Source: Pseudomonas syringae
Lineage (GTDB): Bacteria; Pseudomonadota; Gammaproteobacteria; Pseudomonadales; Pseudomonadaceae
Reading direction: 5' to 3'
Length of the DNA: 64,000 bases
Assembly (NCBI RefSeq): GCF_023278085.1
Contig: NZ_CP066265.1
Location: 4,110,001 to 4,174,000 of the forward strand
A model generated the notes under the pieces. It was not told where the DNA came from. It saw nothing but the letters and a program-made list of their open reading frames with translations, and made no database searches. Shown here one piece after another: positions 49,558 through 61,252 of the stretch; position 1 is the stretch's first letter; the number at the start of each line of letters is the position of its first letter. Both the position numbers and the translations under genes were made by a program.

Positions 49558-50586
49558 TCAACGAATAGGTGGAGCGTACTGGATGCCACCGGCATTCCAC
49601 AGGGCGTTCTGGCCACGCTTGATTTTCAGCGGGGTGTTTTCGCCCAGGTTGCGTTCGAACACTTCGCCGTAGTTACCGACTTGCTTGACGATCTGCACGA
49701 CCCAGTCTTTCGGCAGTTTCAGGTCCTTGCCGTAAGTACCGTCGGCACCCAGCATACGGGCGACGTCAGGGTTCTTGGTCGACTTGGCTTCAGCTTCAAC
49801 GTTCTTGGAAGTGATCTTGGCTTCCTCAGCGTTGAGCATGGCGAACAGGGTCCAGCGAACAATCGAGAACCACTCTTCGTCGCCTTTACGCACGACAGGG
49901 CCCAGCGGTTCCTTGGAAATCACTTCCGGCAGAACGACGTAATCGTCTGGCTTGGCCAGCTTGCTGCGCTGTGCGTAGAGCTGCGACTGGTCGGACGTCA
50001 GTACGTCGCAACGGCCGCCTTCCAGCGACTTGGCGCTTTCGTCGGAGGTGTCGAAGGTGATCGGCGTGTATTTCAGGTTGTTCGAGCGGAAGTAGTCGGA
50101 GACGTTCAGCTCGGTGGTGGTACCGGCCTGGATGCAGATGGTCGCACCGTCCAGTTCCTTGGCGCTCTTGACGCCCAGCTTGTTGTTCACCAGGAAGCCG
50201 ATACCGTCGTAGTAGGTCACGCCGGTGAACACCAGACCCATGCCCGCATCACGGGAGCTGGTCCAGGTGGTGTTACGCGAAAGGATGTCGATTTCGCCGG
50301 ATTGCAGCGCCGTGAAACGCTCCTTGGCGTTCAACTGGCTGAACTTGACCTTGGTGGCGTCGCCGAATACAGCGGCCGCTACGGCACGGCAGACATCAGC
50401 ATCGATACCAGTGATCTTGCCGGTAGAGTCCGGAACCGAAAAACCTGGCAGGCCGTCGCTGACGCCGCACTGTACAAAGCCTTTCTTCTGGATTGCGTCA
50501 AGGGTAGCGCCTGCGTTGGCAGCCCCGGTCACACCGAAGGCGGCGAGCGCAGTGACAACAGCAAGGGTGGATTTCAACATCTTCAT
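49558..50586 (-). CDS. aapJ: Amino-acid ABC transporter substrate-binding protein
   Basis: 342 aa periplasmic binding protein. Sec signal peptide of about 26 residues ending ANA. The SBP_bac_3 pattern is clear: GVSDGLPGFSVPDSTGKITGIDADVCRAVAAAVFGD and GEIDILSRNTTWTSSRDAGMGLVFTG. General polar L-amino-acid specificity is known for AapJ proteins; the exact range here cannot be read. First gene of the operon. Confidence 0.95.
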   Translation of the reverse strand: MKMLKSTLAVVTALAAFGVTGAANAGATLDAIQKKGFVQCGVSDGLPGFSVPDSTGKITGIDADVCRAVAAAVFGDATKVKFSQLNAKERFTALQSGEIDILSRNTTWTSSRDAGMGLVFTGVTYYDGIGFLVNNKLGVKSAKELDGATICIQAGTTTELNVSDYFRSNNLKYTPITFDTSDESAKSLEGGRCDVLTSDQSQLYAQRSKLAKPDDYVVLPEVISKEPLGPVVRKGDEEWFSIVRWTLFAMLNAEEAKITSKNVEAEAKSTKNPDVARMLGADGTYGKDLKLPKDWVVQIVKQVGNYGEVFERNLGENTPLKIKRGQNALWNAGGIQYAPPIR

Positions 50587-51729
<1,143 letters not shown>

Positions 51730-51844
51730 CATTGCCGTACACCCCTGAAACACACCTCATCTGTAGCTCGCCATGGATGGCACTACGCCGAGCACGGTTC
51801 TTGCTTTACACTGCCCGGCGTACATTCCTTAACCAATCGACGAG

Positions 51845-53304
<1,460 letters not shown>

Positions 53305-53319
53305 CAGGTTCAGCCCGAT

Positions 53320-53353
53320 AAAAAAGCGCAGCCTTTGCGGGCTGCGCTTTTTT
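53320..53353. terminator. Terminator between rhlB and the DUF799 gene
   Basis: 14-bp stem AAAAAAGCGCAGCC / GGCTGCGCTTTTTT with a 6-base loop, T runs on both strands, placed between convergent genes. Confidence 0.85.
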
Positions 53354-53383
53354 TGTGCCTGTCAGACATCAACAGCGTGAACG

Positions 53384-54043
53384 TCAGTCAGTGCCGTACT
53401 TCGGCGAACGCGGACCATACAGCATGCCCGCAGGCCGGCCCGCAGAGAGCAGACGGTTGCTGGCAATCCCGGCAATGGGATGACCGGCATCGGTCGAGCT
53501 GTTGATGATCTGCTTGACCGCCGCAGTAATCAGCATGCCTACCAGACCGCCACCGCTGTTATTGCCGCCCTCTTCACTGGACGCCGACGCTGTACCGGTC
53601 CACAACGCGGTGCCGGTACGCAGATCAACCAGTTTTGCCGTGACCGTCACGACGGTCTGGCTGCTGATGACCACGTAACTGGTGCCGTATTGCTTGACCG
53701 TGATGTACATCGCGGCATCGGCACCGAAGATCTCGCGCAGCTTGGCGGGCGATGTCGCCTGAATATCATCGGCGTTGGTCAGGCCGTTGTTGCGAAAGGT
53801 CTCGTCAACCAGCGCGACCGGCAACACGTAGTAGCCAGACTCGGCCAATGGATAGGTGACCTGCGAGAAAGTGCTGTACGTCGCCTTGACGTCAGGTGAC
53901 TCGTTGACTGGCGGCAGCACCAGAATCGAACGCGGTTTGCTTTCCTTGAAGGCCGAGTAGTCCACTGTCGGCGGTGTGACGCAACCCGACAGCAGGGCAA
54001 CGGCGAACAGGCTGAGCGCTATTTTCAGCTGACCGAGGTTCAT
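53384..54043 (-). CDS. DUF799 family lipoprotein (GNA1162-like)
   Basis: 219 aa lipoprotein with lipobox at Cys21 (ALLSGC). The mature part starts with PRSILVLPPVNES and contains AAMYITVKQYGTSYVVISSQTVVTVTAKLVDLRTG, the DUF799 pattern known from Neisseria GNA1162. Probably outer-membrane associated, periplasmic side. The start overlaps the DUF4810 stop (ATGA). Third gene of the csgG-like operon; the three products probably form one envelope complex. Confidence 0.85.
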   Translation of the reverse strand: MNLGQLKIALSLFAVALLSGCVTPPTVDYSAFKESKPRSILVLPPVNESPDVKATYSTFSQVTYPLAESGYYVLPVALVDETFRNNGLTNADDIQATSPAKLREIFGADAAMYITVKQYGTSYVVISSQTVVTVTAKLVDLRTGTALWTGTASASSEEGGNNSGGGLVGMLITAAVKQIINSSTDAGHPIAGIASNRLLSAGRPAGMLYGPRSPKYGTD

Positions 54044-54417
54044 TTGGCGACTCCTGCGTGAGCGTTCTTGAGCAGGAAGTCCATGTACGTGGCCGACTCG
54101 GGAAACAGCGTCTTTTCCGTGCGCAACTCCTGAACCATCTGGTCATCCTTGCCAAGGCTGCCGTACAACATGCCCAACTGAGCGTGATAACCCGGCGGCG
54201 GCGTTGCGTTGGCAGCGCGAATTTTCTGCAGGTCTTCTTCGAGTTTGGCGACCTGAGCTTCCTTGGGCTCGCCCTCGTTTTTGAAATACTCGTACACCTC
54301 AGGCTGGTAACTGCCCCACTGGTACAAGGTTTTCGGCTGCTGGGCACAGCCAGTGACACAGGCGCCGGCCACGAGAAACATTGCGACACTGCGCAACGAA
54401 ACACTACTACTGTTCAT
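54040..54417 (-). CDS. DUF4810 family lipoprotein
   Basis: 125 aa from ATG 54417; GTG codons 2 or 3 codons upstream are alternative starts and sit better behind AAGGGA. Lipobox VTGC follows a short signal peptide. The mature part begins QPKTLYQWGSYQPEVYEYFKNEG, typical of DUF4810, and is helical with TPR-like spacing (YHAQLGMLYGSLGKDDQMVQELRTEKTLFPES). Middle gene of the lipoprotein trio, overlapping DUF799. Confidence 0.85.
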   Translation of the reverse strand: MNSSSVSLRSVAMFLVAGACVTGCAQQPKTLYQWGSYQPEVYEYFKNEGEPKEAQVAKLEEDLQKIRAANATPPPGYHAQLGMLYGSLGKDDQMVQELRTEKTLFPESATYMDFLLKNAHAGVAK

Positions 54418-54444
54418 GATCACCACAAATTCCCTTTTGAACTA

Positions 54445-55128
54445 TCAGTTGGCAGTCGGTTTCCAGACACCGCTGTCGAGCGCACGTACCATGTTGTTGA
54501 CGGCTTCGCGCATGGCCAGGTCCAGAACCTTGCCGTTGAGTGTCGAGTCATAGCTGGCGGTGCCGCCAAAGCCGATGACTTCACGGTTGGAAAGCTCGTA
54601 CTCGCCCGCGCCTTGAGTCGAATACACCACTTCCGAAGTGCTGATATTGACGATATTCAGCGCGACCTTGGCGTAGGCAATCTGGGATTTTCCGCGGCCC
54701 AGCAGACCGAACAACTGCTGATCACCGACTTCCTTGCGACCAAACTCGGTCACGTCGCCCGTCACCACGTAGTCAGCACCTTTCAGGCGCTGGGCGGTGG
54801 ACTTGATAGTGGCTTCCTGCTTGATCTCTTCCATGTTGTCGCGATCCAGCACACTGAACCGGTTGGTCTGCTGCATGTGGGTAATCAGGATGGTCTTGGC
54901 CTGACCGCCAAGCCGATCGACACCGTCGGAAAAGATCCCGCGCATGTAGCTGGAACGGTTATCGAACTTGCCGACCGCAACCGGATAACGCGCACCGGCA
55001 TAAGCAACACCGGCACTTTCAACCTTTGCCACAGGCAGAGCCCGCGAACTTTCCGTGGCACAACCAGCAACCAGCACTAACGCCGCTGTCGTCATCCCTG
55101 AAACCAAAACCTGCTGAAGTTTTTTCAC
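54445..55128 (-). CDS. CsgG/HfaB-family lipoprotein
   Basis: 227 aa from a GTG at 55128, chosen for the GGAG upstream and because it gives a lipoprotein signal (lipobox VAGC, Cys23). The long frame further upstream is not coding. Domain pattern: YPVAVGKFDNRSSYMRGIFSDGVDRLGGQAKTILITHM and FSVLDRDNMEEIKQEATI match the CsgG fold, which forms curli export pores in E. coli. There are no curli (csgA/B) genes here, so another role together with DUF4810 and DUF799 is likely. Confidence 0.87.
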   Translation of the reverse strand: MKKLQQVLVSGMTTAALVLVAGCATESSRALPVAKVESAGVAYAGARYPVAVGKFDNRSSYMRGIFSDGVDRLGGQAKTILITHMQQTNRFSVLDRDNMEEIKQEATIKSTAQRLKGADYVVTGDVTEFGRKEVGDQQLFGLLGRGKSQIAYAKVALNIVNISTSEVVYSTQGAGEYELSNREVIGFGGTASYDSTLNGKVLDLAMREAVNNMVRALDSGVWKPTAN

Positions 55129-55354
55129 ATTCTGCTCCGAGCGTTTAAGAAAACCTGTCCGCAACGTAACGCTCGCAAGAGCGATCACGTTCGGACAGTT
55201 ATTGAATAGGGGTTGGCCAACGCCACAGGACGCCTTTCCACGGCCGGCATCATAGCCGGAAGCCATTCGCGCCTGTACCAGGAAGATACAATTAGAGGGT
55301 ATGACGAGCGGCAGGTCACACTTTCCGGCAAAAAAGTACGTGATCGACTGCCAG

Positions 55355-55801
55355 CTACCAGCGCTGCGCAGCCGTTTGATCACTCGCGCGACCTTCAACC
55401 CACTGCGGTCCCTGAGCCGTATTTTCCTTCTTCCAGAACGGCGCACGGGTCTTGAGGTAGTCCATGACGAAATCACAGGCTTCGAATGCCGCCTGCCTGT
55501 GCGCGCTGGCAACGCCAACGAAGACGATAGGCTCACCAGGTTCCAGCGCGCCCACTCGATGGATCACGTCGACATTCAGCAATGGCCAGCGCTGCCCTGC
55601 CTCTTCGACGATCTTCGCCAGTGCCTTCTCGGTCATCCCCGGGTAGTGCTCCAGGAACATGCCGGACACCTCGCGCCCCTCGTTGAAGTCACGCACGTAA
55701 CCGACAAAACTGACCACTGCGCCGATGCCCAGGTTGGCAGCGTGCAGTGCGTTGACTTCAGTGCCGGGATCGAAGGCTGCCGCCTGCACGCGAATCGTCA
55801 T
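55355..55801 (-). CDS. moaE: Molybdopterin synthase catalytic subunit
   Basis: 148 aa. MoaE converts precursor Z (cPMP) to molybdopterin with sulfur from MoaD. Visible: GAVVSFVGYVRDFNEGREV, LEHYPGMTEKAL, VIHRVGALEPGEPIVFVGVASAHRQAAFEACDFVMDYLKTRAPFWKKE, which includes the catalytic Lys residues. Two bases separate it from moaD. Last gene of moaC-moaD-moaE. Confidence 0.96.
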   Translation of the reverse strand: MTIRVQAAAFDPGTEVNALHAANLGIGAVVSFVGYVRDFNEGREVSGMFLEHYPGMTEKALAKIVEEAGQRWPLLNVDVIHRVGALEPGEPIVFVGVASAHRQAAFEACDFVMDYLKTRAPFWKKENTAQGPQWVEGRASDQTAAQRW

Positions 55802-55803
55802 GA

Positions 55804-56049
55804 TCAGCCCCCTGTCACAGGTGGAAAGAACGCAACTTCATCGCCATCAGACAGTGGCTCGGTTGGCTTGCACAGCTCCTGATTGCGAGCGCACATCAGG
55901 TTTTGCTCGGCCAGGACCTGCCAGGCCTCGCCGCGCTGCACCAGCGTCTGGCGCAGTGCATCGAGCGTGGCGAACTCGCCTTCGACAGACTCGCTGTCCA
56001 GACCCAGTGTTTCGCGATAGCGGGCAAAGTACTGAACCTGAATCTTCAT
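55804..56049 (-). CDS. moaD: Molybdopterin synthase sulfur carrier subunit
   Basis: 81 aa from ATG 56049. Ubiquitin-like fold ending in the Gly-Gly tail (VTGG) that carries the thiocarboxylate. The start [20 protein letters not shown] is typical. It overlaps moaC by 4 bp. Confidence 0.95.
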   Translation of the reverse strand: MKIQVQYFARYRETLGLDSESVEGEFATLDALRQTLVQRGEAWQVLAEQNLMCARNQELCKPTEPLSDGDEVAFFPPVTGG

Positions 56050-56528
56050 GGCGTCTGCACCGGGTCTGCAATGAAGTGGCCGCTTTTGCCGCCGAGCTTT
56101 TCCAGCAGCCGCACCGACTCGATGACCATGCCGCGATCCACCGCCTTGCACATGTCATAAATAGTCAACGCCGCAATACTGGCGGCCGTCAGCGCTTCCA
56201 TCTCCACACCGGTCTGCCCGGCCAGCTTGCAGCTTGCGCTGATCCGTACCGCATCATCGCCTTCGGCAGCGAGGTGGACTTTGATGCTGGTCAGCATCAG
56301 CGGATGGCACAGCGGGATCAGATCGCTGGTTTTCTTGGCAGCCTGAATACCGGCAATACGCGCCACCGCAAATACATCGCCCTTGGGATGACCACCGCTG
56401 ACGATCATTTGCAGCGTGGCGGGCAACATCCGCACCAATGCTTCAGCCACAGCCTCACGGGACGTCACGGCTTTATCAGTGACGTCGACCATATTGGCGC
56501 GACCCTGGGAATCGAGATGAGTGAGCAC
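56046..56528 (-). CDS. moaC: Cyclic pyranopterin monophosphate synthase
   Basis: 160 aa from a GTG at 56528 with AAGGAG 7 bases upstream. MoaC completes cPMP formation after MoaA. Family residues: [41 protein letters not shown] and [28 protein letters not shown]. moaA is not in this operon. Three genes moaC-moaD-moaE overlap or nearly touch. Confidence 0.95.
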   Translation of the reverse strand: MLTHLDSQGRANMVDVTDKAVTSREAVAEALVRMLPATLQMIVSGGHPKGDVFAVARIAGIQAAKKTSDLIPLCHPLMLTSIKVHLAAEGDDAVRISASCKLAGQTGVEMEALTAASIAALTIYDMCKAVDRGMVIESVRLLEKLGGKSGHFIADPVQTP

Positions 56529-57366
56529 AACGTTACTCCTTGGCAGAAGCAAGAAGTGTAGAGGGTGTGGCAGTTACAAGCTACAAGCTGCAAGCTGCAA
56601 GCTGCAAGCTCCCGGCGTTATCCATAGGGTTGTAAAGCGTACGAAAATCCTGGCTTCTGCCCGGAGGGCGTAGGAGCGAACTTGTTCGCGAAGAGGGCTG
56701 TACATTCACAACTGATTTATCACCCACCACATAGCCTTCGCGAACAAATTCGCTCCTACGCCCTTAGGCCAGAAGCGGACTCGTGCATGGCGATAAGCTT
56801 GGCGCGCGAGCGCAACAATCAAAGCTGCAAGCTGCAAGCTCCCGGCGTTATCCATAGGGTTTTAAAGCGTACGAAAATCCTGGCTTCTGCCCGGAGGGCG
56901 TAGGAGCGAACTTGTTCGCGAAGAGGGCTGTACATTCACAACTGATTTATCGCCCACCACATAGCCTTCGCGAACAAGTTCGCTCCTACGCCCTACGCCC
57001 TTCGGCCAGAAGCGGACTCGTGCATGGCGATAAGCCTGGCGCATGAGCGCAACGATCAAAGCTGCAAGCTGCAAGTGCCCGGCGTTATCCATAGGGTTGT
57101 AAAGCGTACGAAAATCCTGGCTTCTGCCCGGAGGGCGTAGGAGCGAACTTGTTCGCGAAGAGGGCTGTACATTCACAACTGATTTATCACCCACCACATA
57201 GCCTTCGCGAACAGGTTCGCTCCTACGCCCTTAGGCCAGAAGCGGACTCGTGCATGGCGATAAGCTTGGCGCGCGAGCGCAACAATCAAAGCTGCAAGCG
57301 GGCGCTCTCGCACACCGAGGTTCCCCGCTTGCAGCTAATAGCTTGAAGCTTGCAGCTGCTTTTCAG
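56529..57366. repeat. Three direct copies of an about 230-bp repeat containing inverted REP pairs
   Basis: Units begin near 56611, 56841 and 57078 (CCCGGCGTTATCCATAGGG), the last ending about 57300. Each holds a 25-base element starting GCGTAGGAGCGAAC and its inverted copy about 44 bp on: 56668-56692/56737-56761, 56898-56922/56967-56991, 57135-57159/57204-57228. The units differ at few positions and the second has a short extra CTACGCC. CAAGCTG/CAGCTT heptad repeats flank and join them. Short frames inside are repeats of one another and not real genes. Confidence 0.85.
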
Positions 57367-58761
57367 CTAAAGATGACTCTCCGCATACTCGGCCAGTATC
57401 GAGCGTGGCACGCCTTGCAGGGTGATGTGCACGCCGTTCGGGAAGTCTTTGAAGCGCTCCGTCAGGTAGGTCAGGCCGGAACTGGTGGCTGACAGGTAAG
57501 GGGTGTCGATCTGCGCCAGGTTGCCCAGGCAGACCACTTTTGAACCGGCACCGGCTCGGGTGATGATGGTTTTCATCTGGTGCGGGGTCAGGTTCTGGCA
57601 TTCATCGATCAGGATCAGACTTTGCTGGAAGCTGCGACCTCGAATGTAGTTAAGGGATTTGAACTGCAACGGCACTTTGCTGAGGATGTAATCGACGCTG
57701 CCATGGGTGTTTTCGTCATCCATGTGCAAGGCTTCGAGGTTATCGGTGATAGCGCCAAGCCAGGGCTCCATCTTTTCCGCCTCGGTGCCGGGCAGAAAGC
57801 CGATTTCCTGATCCAGACCCTGAACGCTACGGGTGGCGATAATACGGCGATAGCGCTTGGTGACCATGGTCTGCTCAATGGCCGCCGCCAGCGCCAGGAT
57901 GGTTTTACCCGAGCCCGCAGCACCCGACAGGTTGACCAGATGAATATCCGGGTCGAGCAAGGCGAACAGCGCCAGCCCCTGATAGATGTCTCGTGGCTTC
58001 AGGCCCCAGGCTTCCTGATGCAGCAAGGGCTCCTGATGCATGTCGAGAATCAGTAACTCATCGTTCTTGACGCCCTTTATCCAGCCGACGAAACCCTGTT
58101 CGTCGATGATGAACTCGTTGATGTGAACGGCCGGCAGCATTTCGTTGAGCTGCACGCGATGCCAGGTGCGGCCCCGTTCCTGGCGGGTATCGACCTTGTT
58201 GACGCGGTCCCAGAACGAGCCGGTCATTTCGTGGTAGCCACGGGACAGCAGTGAAACGTCGTCCACCAGCTGGTCGGTGCTGTAATCCTCGGCAGCAATG
58301 CCGCAGGCTCGCGCCTTGAGGCGCATGTTGATGTCTTTGGTCACCAGTACGACGCTCAAGTCCTTGTTGCGCGCGTGCAGGTCAATCAATTGGTTGATGA
58401 TGATGTTGTCGTTGAGGTGCTCGGGTAAAAGACTGTTGGGCTCCTCACGCTTGCTCATCAGGATGGACAGAAAGCCCTTAAAGACACCGGTGCCGCGATC
58501 AATGGGCACGCCCTTTTCAACTTCTTCAGGGTTGGCTTCTCCGAGGGTCTTGTCGATCAGGCGGATGGCCTGACGGCACTCGGCGGCCACCGAATGTTTA
58601 CCGGCCTTGAGCTTGTCCAGTTCCTCCAGAACTGTCATGGGAATGGCGACGTGGTGTTCTTCGAAATTCAACAATGCGTTTGGATCATGAATCAGTACAT
58701 TGGTATCGAGCACGTAAAGGATTGGCTGGTTGGTGGAAGGGGTGCGTCCGTGATCATCCAT
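57367..58761 (-). CDS. PhoH-like ATPase with N-terminal PIN domain
   Basis: 464 aa. PIN domain (about 15-150): ILYVLDTNVLIHDPNALLNF carries the first catalytic Asp, and later LVTKDINMRLKARACGI. PhoH P-loop domain (about 240-460): LSGAAGSGKTILALAAA (Walker A), LILIDECQNLTPHQMKTIITR (Walker B). Members pair an RNase domain with a helicase-like ATPase, so it may unwind and cut RNA. It stands alone; the REP cluster follows its stop. Confidence 0.94.
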   Translation of the reverse strand: MDDHGRTPSTNQPILYVLDTNVLIHDPNALLNFEEHHVAIPMTVLEELDKLKAGKHSVAAECRQAIRLIDKTLGEANPEEVEKGVPIDRGTGVFKGFLSILMSKREEPNSLLPEHLNDNIIINQLIDLHARNKDLSVVLVTKDINMRLKARACGIAAEDYSTDQLVDDVSLLSRGYHEMTGSFWDRVNKVDTRQERGRTWHRVQLNEMLPAVHINEFIIDEQGFVGWIKGVKNDELLILDMHQEPLLHQEAWGLKPRDIYQGLALFALLDPDIHLVNLSGAAGSGKTILALAAAIEQTMVTKRYRRIIATRSVQGLDQEIGFLPGTEAEKMEPWLGAITDNLEALHMDDENTHGSVDYILSKVPLQFKSLNYIRGRSFQQSLILIDECQNLTPHQMKTIITRAGAGSKVVCLGNLAQIDTPYLSATSSGLTYLTERFKDFPNGVHITLQGVPRSILAEYAESHL

Positions 58762-59055
58762 ACTCGCTCACCTTTGTAGAAGCCAGGCGACGCAGAACCA
58801 CGACAGTGCTGCGCCACGAAAAGGCCGCCGGATTCTTCCCTTCAGGCAGGGGAGAAATGTCGCTCAAGGTGGGTCTTGGAAGACGCCACCTGTGTTGCAG
58901 GTTTCGGCGGTCTGTATTCGTAATACAGCAAAAGGGATGACAGAAAAAAGCTCTTTGATGGTTTTTTGAGGTTTATTTCACAGGCTGACGAATAGGACTT
59001 GGCGGACGTACGCGTCGCGTTTAAAGTCGGAAGTCCGCCCACGCTGAATTTGCCC

Positions 59056-60234
59056 TCATTCCGCGTCCGGCGCAGCCTCTTCGCTGCCCTCCGGCCCTTG
59101 TTCCACGGGCGCTTCAGAGATATTTCGGCAGTCATCCCAGATCAACTCGCTTTGCGCGGTGTTGGCCAGCAGCAGCGGCAGTGCAGACTGGGCCTTGTTG
59201 GCCACGTCATGGAACACGACCGTTCCCTTGCGCCAGAGCAGCATCAGCGTCAGCACCCGGTCACCGACCTGCTCTGCCGTGAGCCGCCCGCTGTCGTCCT
59301 GTGCATCGATATTCCACAACGACACCCGCAGATGCTGGGCGCGGAAGAAATCGCCGCTGTCGGCCCGCCGATGACCATAGGGCGGGCGAAACAGCGGCAC
59401 GAAGTTATCCGGCAAAACGTGCTGCACGAGGGTGGCGCTGCGTTGCACCGAATCCTGCCAATCCAGCCACTGGCTGTGCGAACGGTACTCCCAGCCCTGA
59501 ATACCGACACACTGCTGGCGATAGAGTGATTGCAGACTGACCGCCGACGTCGTGTCCAGACGCTCCTGCAGGCTCTTGCCCAACACAAAAAAGGTGGCGT
59601 TCATTTTTTGCTGGCGCATGAAGTCGGCCAGCCAGTCGGTCCCGCCGTCCGCTGGACTCGGGCCGCTCTCAAAATTGAGCATGAACGTGCGATCGGGCAT
59701 TTCATCGCCGCTCATCTCGTCAGAGTTGTAACGCTCGATCTCGCTACTGGTTTGCGGGAACAACGCCGCCATGAACAGCAATTCGTCCAGGTAGCGCTGA
59801 TGAAAAATGGCCCCGGGCCTGGCCCAGGAGGCGTAGAACGAGTCGTTCGCCACCTGGTATTCCTCGGCACGCTGGCGCAACTGATCCATGTCTTCGACCA
59901 GTACACAGAAGTTGGCATCCTCCTCACAGCTCTTCTGCGCAGCCTGATAGTTCTCCAGCAAGCGCAGCCACAGACGATGGCGGACCACATTCAGCGAGGG
60001 CACGTTAACGAAGCGCAGGCCGAGACGCTGCTTCAGTCCGTCCTCATTCAGTTTCTCGCTGAGGTACAGCTCATGGGCAAAAGAGAGAATTTCGGCGCGT
60101 GAAGCAACGTCGAACAACGCAGGCGTCTCCAGACGCTCGGGCCACACGCTGCGGTCGATGGTGGCAACCAACGGCGCTGCCGCCTGAGCCTGAAACCAGA
60201 ACAGACTCGCACACACTGCTAAAACAATACGCAA
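59056..60234 (-). CDS. Polysaccharide-deacetylase-like (NodB) protein with degenerate motifs
   Basis: 392 aa with a signal peptide (first 20 residues, ending AQAAA). A helical N-terminal part (about 35-165) precedes a NodB-like fold. Motif 1 reads NFESG (residues 187-191) instead of TFDDG, and motif 2 reads HSQWLD (from His253) instead of H-S/T-x3-H, so two of the three usual metal ligands are lost; motif 3 RPPYG (283-287) is kept. Thus a deacetylase fold of the periplasm that may be inactive or altered. It stands 200 bp from the divergent yaaA. Confidence 0.85.
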   Translation of the reverse strand: MRIVLAVCASLFWFQAQAAAPLVATIDRSVWPERLETPALFDVASRAEILSFAHELYLSEKLNEDGLKQRLGLRFVNVPSLNVVRHRLWLRLLENYQAAQKSCEEDANFCVLVEDMDQLRQRAEEYQVANDSFYASWARPGAIFHQRYLDELLFMAALFPQTSSEIERYNSDEMSGDEMPDRTFMLNFESGPSPADGGTDWLADFMRQQKMNATFFVLGKSLQERLDTTSAVSLQSLYRQQCVGIQGWEYRSHSQWLDWQDSVQRSATLVQHVLPDNFVPLFRPPYGHRRADSGDFFRAQHLRVSLWNIDAQDDSGRLTAEQVGDRVLTLMLLWRKGTVVFHDVANKAQSALPLLLANTAQSELIWDDCRNISEAPVEQGPEGSEEAAPDAE

Positions 60235-60436
60235 ACCCGACGCCCTCTTGATCAGCCTTCAACGCGATGACCGGCGCGCCACTATAGCTGAAATTGCCAT
60301 GGCTTCTTATGTCGGCACGCATACAAAGGCCGGTTTCAGTGCGCAGCTTTATATAACGCAGCCTCTATTGCCACCATCGCTGGAGTCGAGCGCCCTCACC
60401 CCCTAGAATCCTCCGACGATCAAAGGAGACGACTTC

Positions 60437-61216
60437 ATGCTGATGGTGATTTCCCCCGCGAAAACCCTCGATTTCGAGACACCGCCCACGACCGGCCGCT
60501 TCACGCAGCCACAGTATCTGGAGCACTCGCAGGAACTGATCAGTCAGTTGCGAGAGCTGACCCCGGCACAGATCGGCGAACTGATGCACCTCTCCGACAA
60601 ACTCTCCGGGCTCAACGCGGCACGCTTCGGCAGCTGGGACCCGGCCTTCACGCTCGACAATGCCAAACAGGCACTGCTGGCCTTCAAGGGCGACGTGTAC
60701 ACCGGCCTGCAGGCCGAAACGCTGAGTGACGCACAGCTCGACTATGCGCAGGGCCACTTGCGGATGCTTTCCGGCCTGTATGGCCTGTTGCGTCCGCTGG
60801 ACCTGATGCAGCCTTATCGCCTGGAGATGGGCACTCGACTGGCCAATGCCCGTGGCAAGGACCTTTATGCATTCTGGGGTACGCGGATCAGTGAATGGCT
60901 GAATGAGGCGCTGGCCGATCAGGGCGACGACCTGCTGCTGAACCTGGCGTCCACCGAGTATTTCTCGGCAGTCAAGCGCTCGGCGCTCAAGGCGCGGATC
61001 ATCGACACCGAGTTCAAAGACCTGAAGAACGGTCAGTACAAGATCATCAGCTTCTACGCCAAGAAGGCACGCGGCATGATGAGTCGCTTCATTATAGAAG
61101 AGCGCATCAATACGCCGGAAGCGCTAACAGCGTTCGATGTGCAGGGCTATCGTTATAACCGCGAACAGTCAACACCTGACAAGTTAGTGTTTCTGCGCGA
61201 TCCCACCGACCACTAA
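60437..61216 (+). CDS. yaaA: Peroxide stress protein YaaA (DUF328)
   Basis: 259 aa, full family length. Start [17 protein letters not shown] and the blocks [47 protein letters not shown] and [16 protein letters not shown] are characteristic. In E. coli YaaA lowers free iron during hydrogen-peroxide stress and binds DNA. AAAGGAG precedes the ATG. A 10-bp inverted repeat follows the stop, and the algD leader comes next. Confidence 0.95.
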   Translation: MLMVISPAKTLDFETPPTTGRFTQPQYLEHSQELISQLRELTPAQIGELMHLSDKLSGLNAARFGSWDPAFTLDNAKQALLAFKGDVYTGLQAETLSDAQLDYAQGHLRMLSGLYGLLRPLDLMQPYRLEMGTRLANARGKDLYAFWGTRISEWLNEALADQGDDLLLNLASTEYFSAVKRSALKARIIDTEFKDLKNGQYKIISFYAKKARGMMSRFIIEERINTPEALTAFDVQGYRYNREQSTPDKLVFLRDPTDH

Positions 61217-61228
61217 CAGCGTCAAAAT

Positions 61229-61252
61229 TGTGTAACAGCCTGCTGTTACACA
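61229..61252. repeat. 10-bp inverted repeat after yaaA
   Basis: TGTGTAACAG (61229-61238) and CTGTTACACA (61243-61252) around 4 bases. No T run follows, so it may be an operator or a weak terminator. Confidence 0.5.

Noticed and set aside
56611..57300. CRISPR array
   Set aside because: Only three long units with inverted elements, no short direct repeats with unique spacers and no cas genes.
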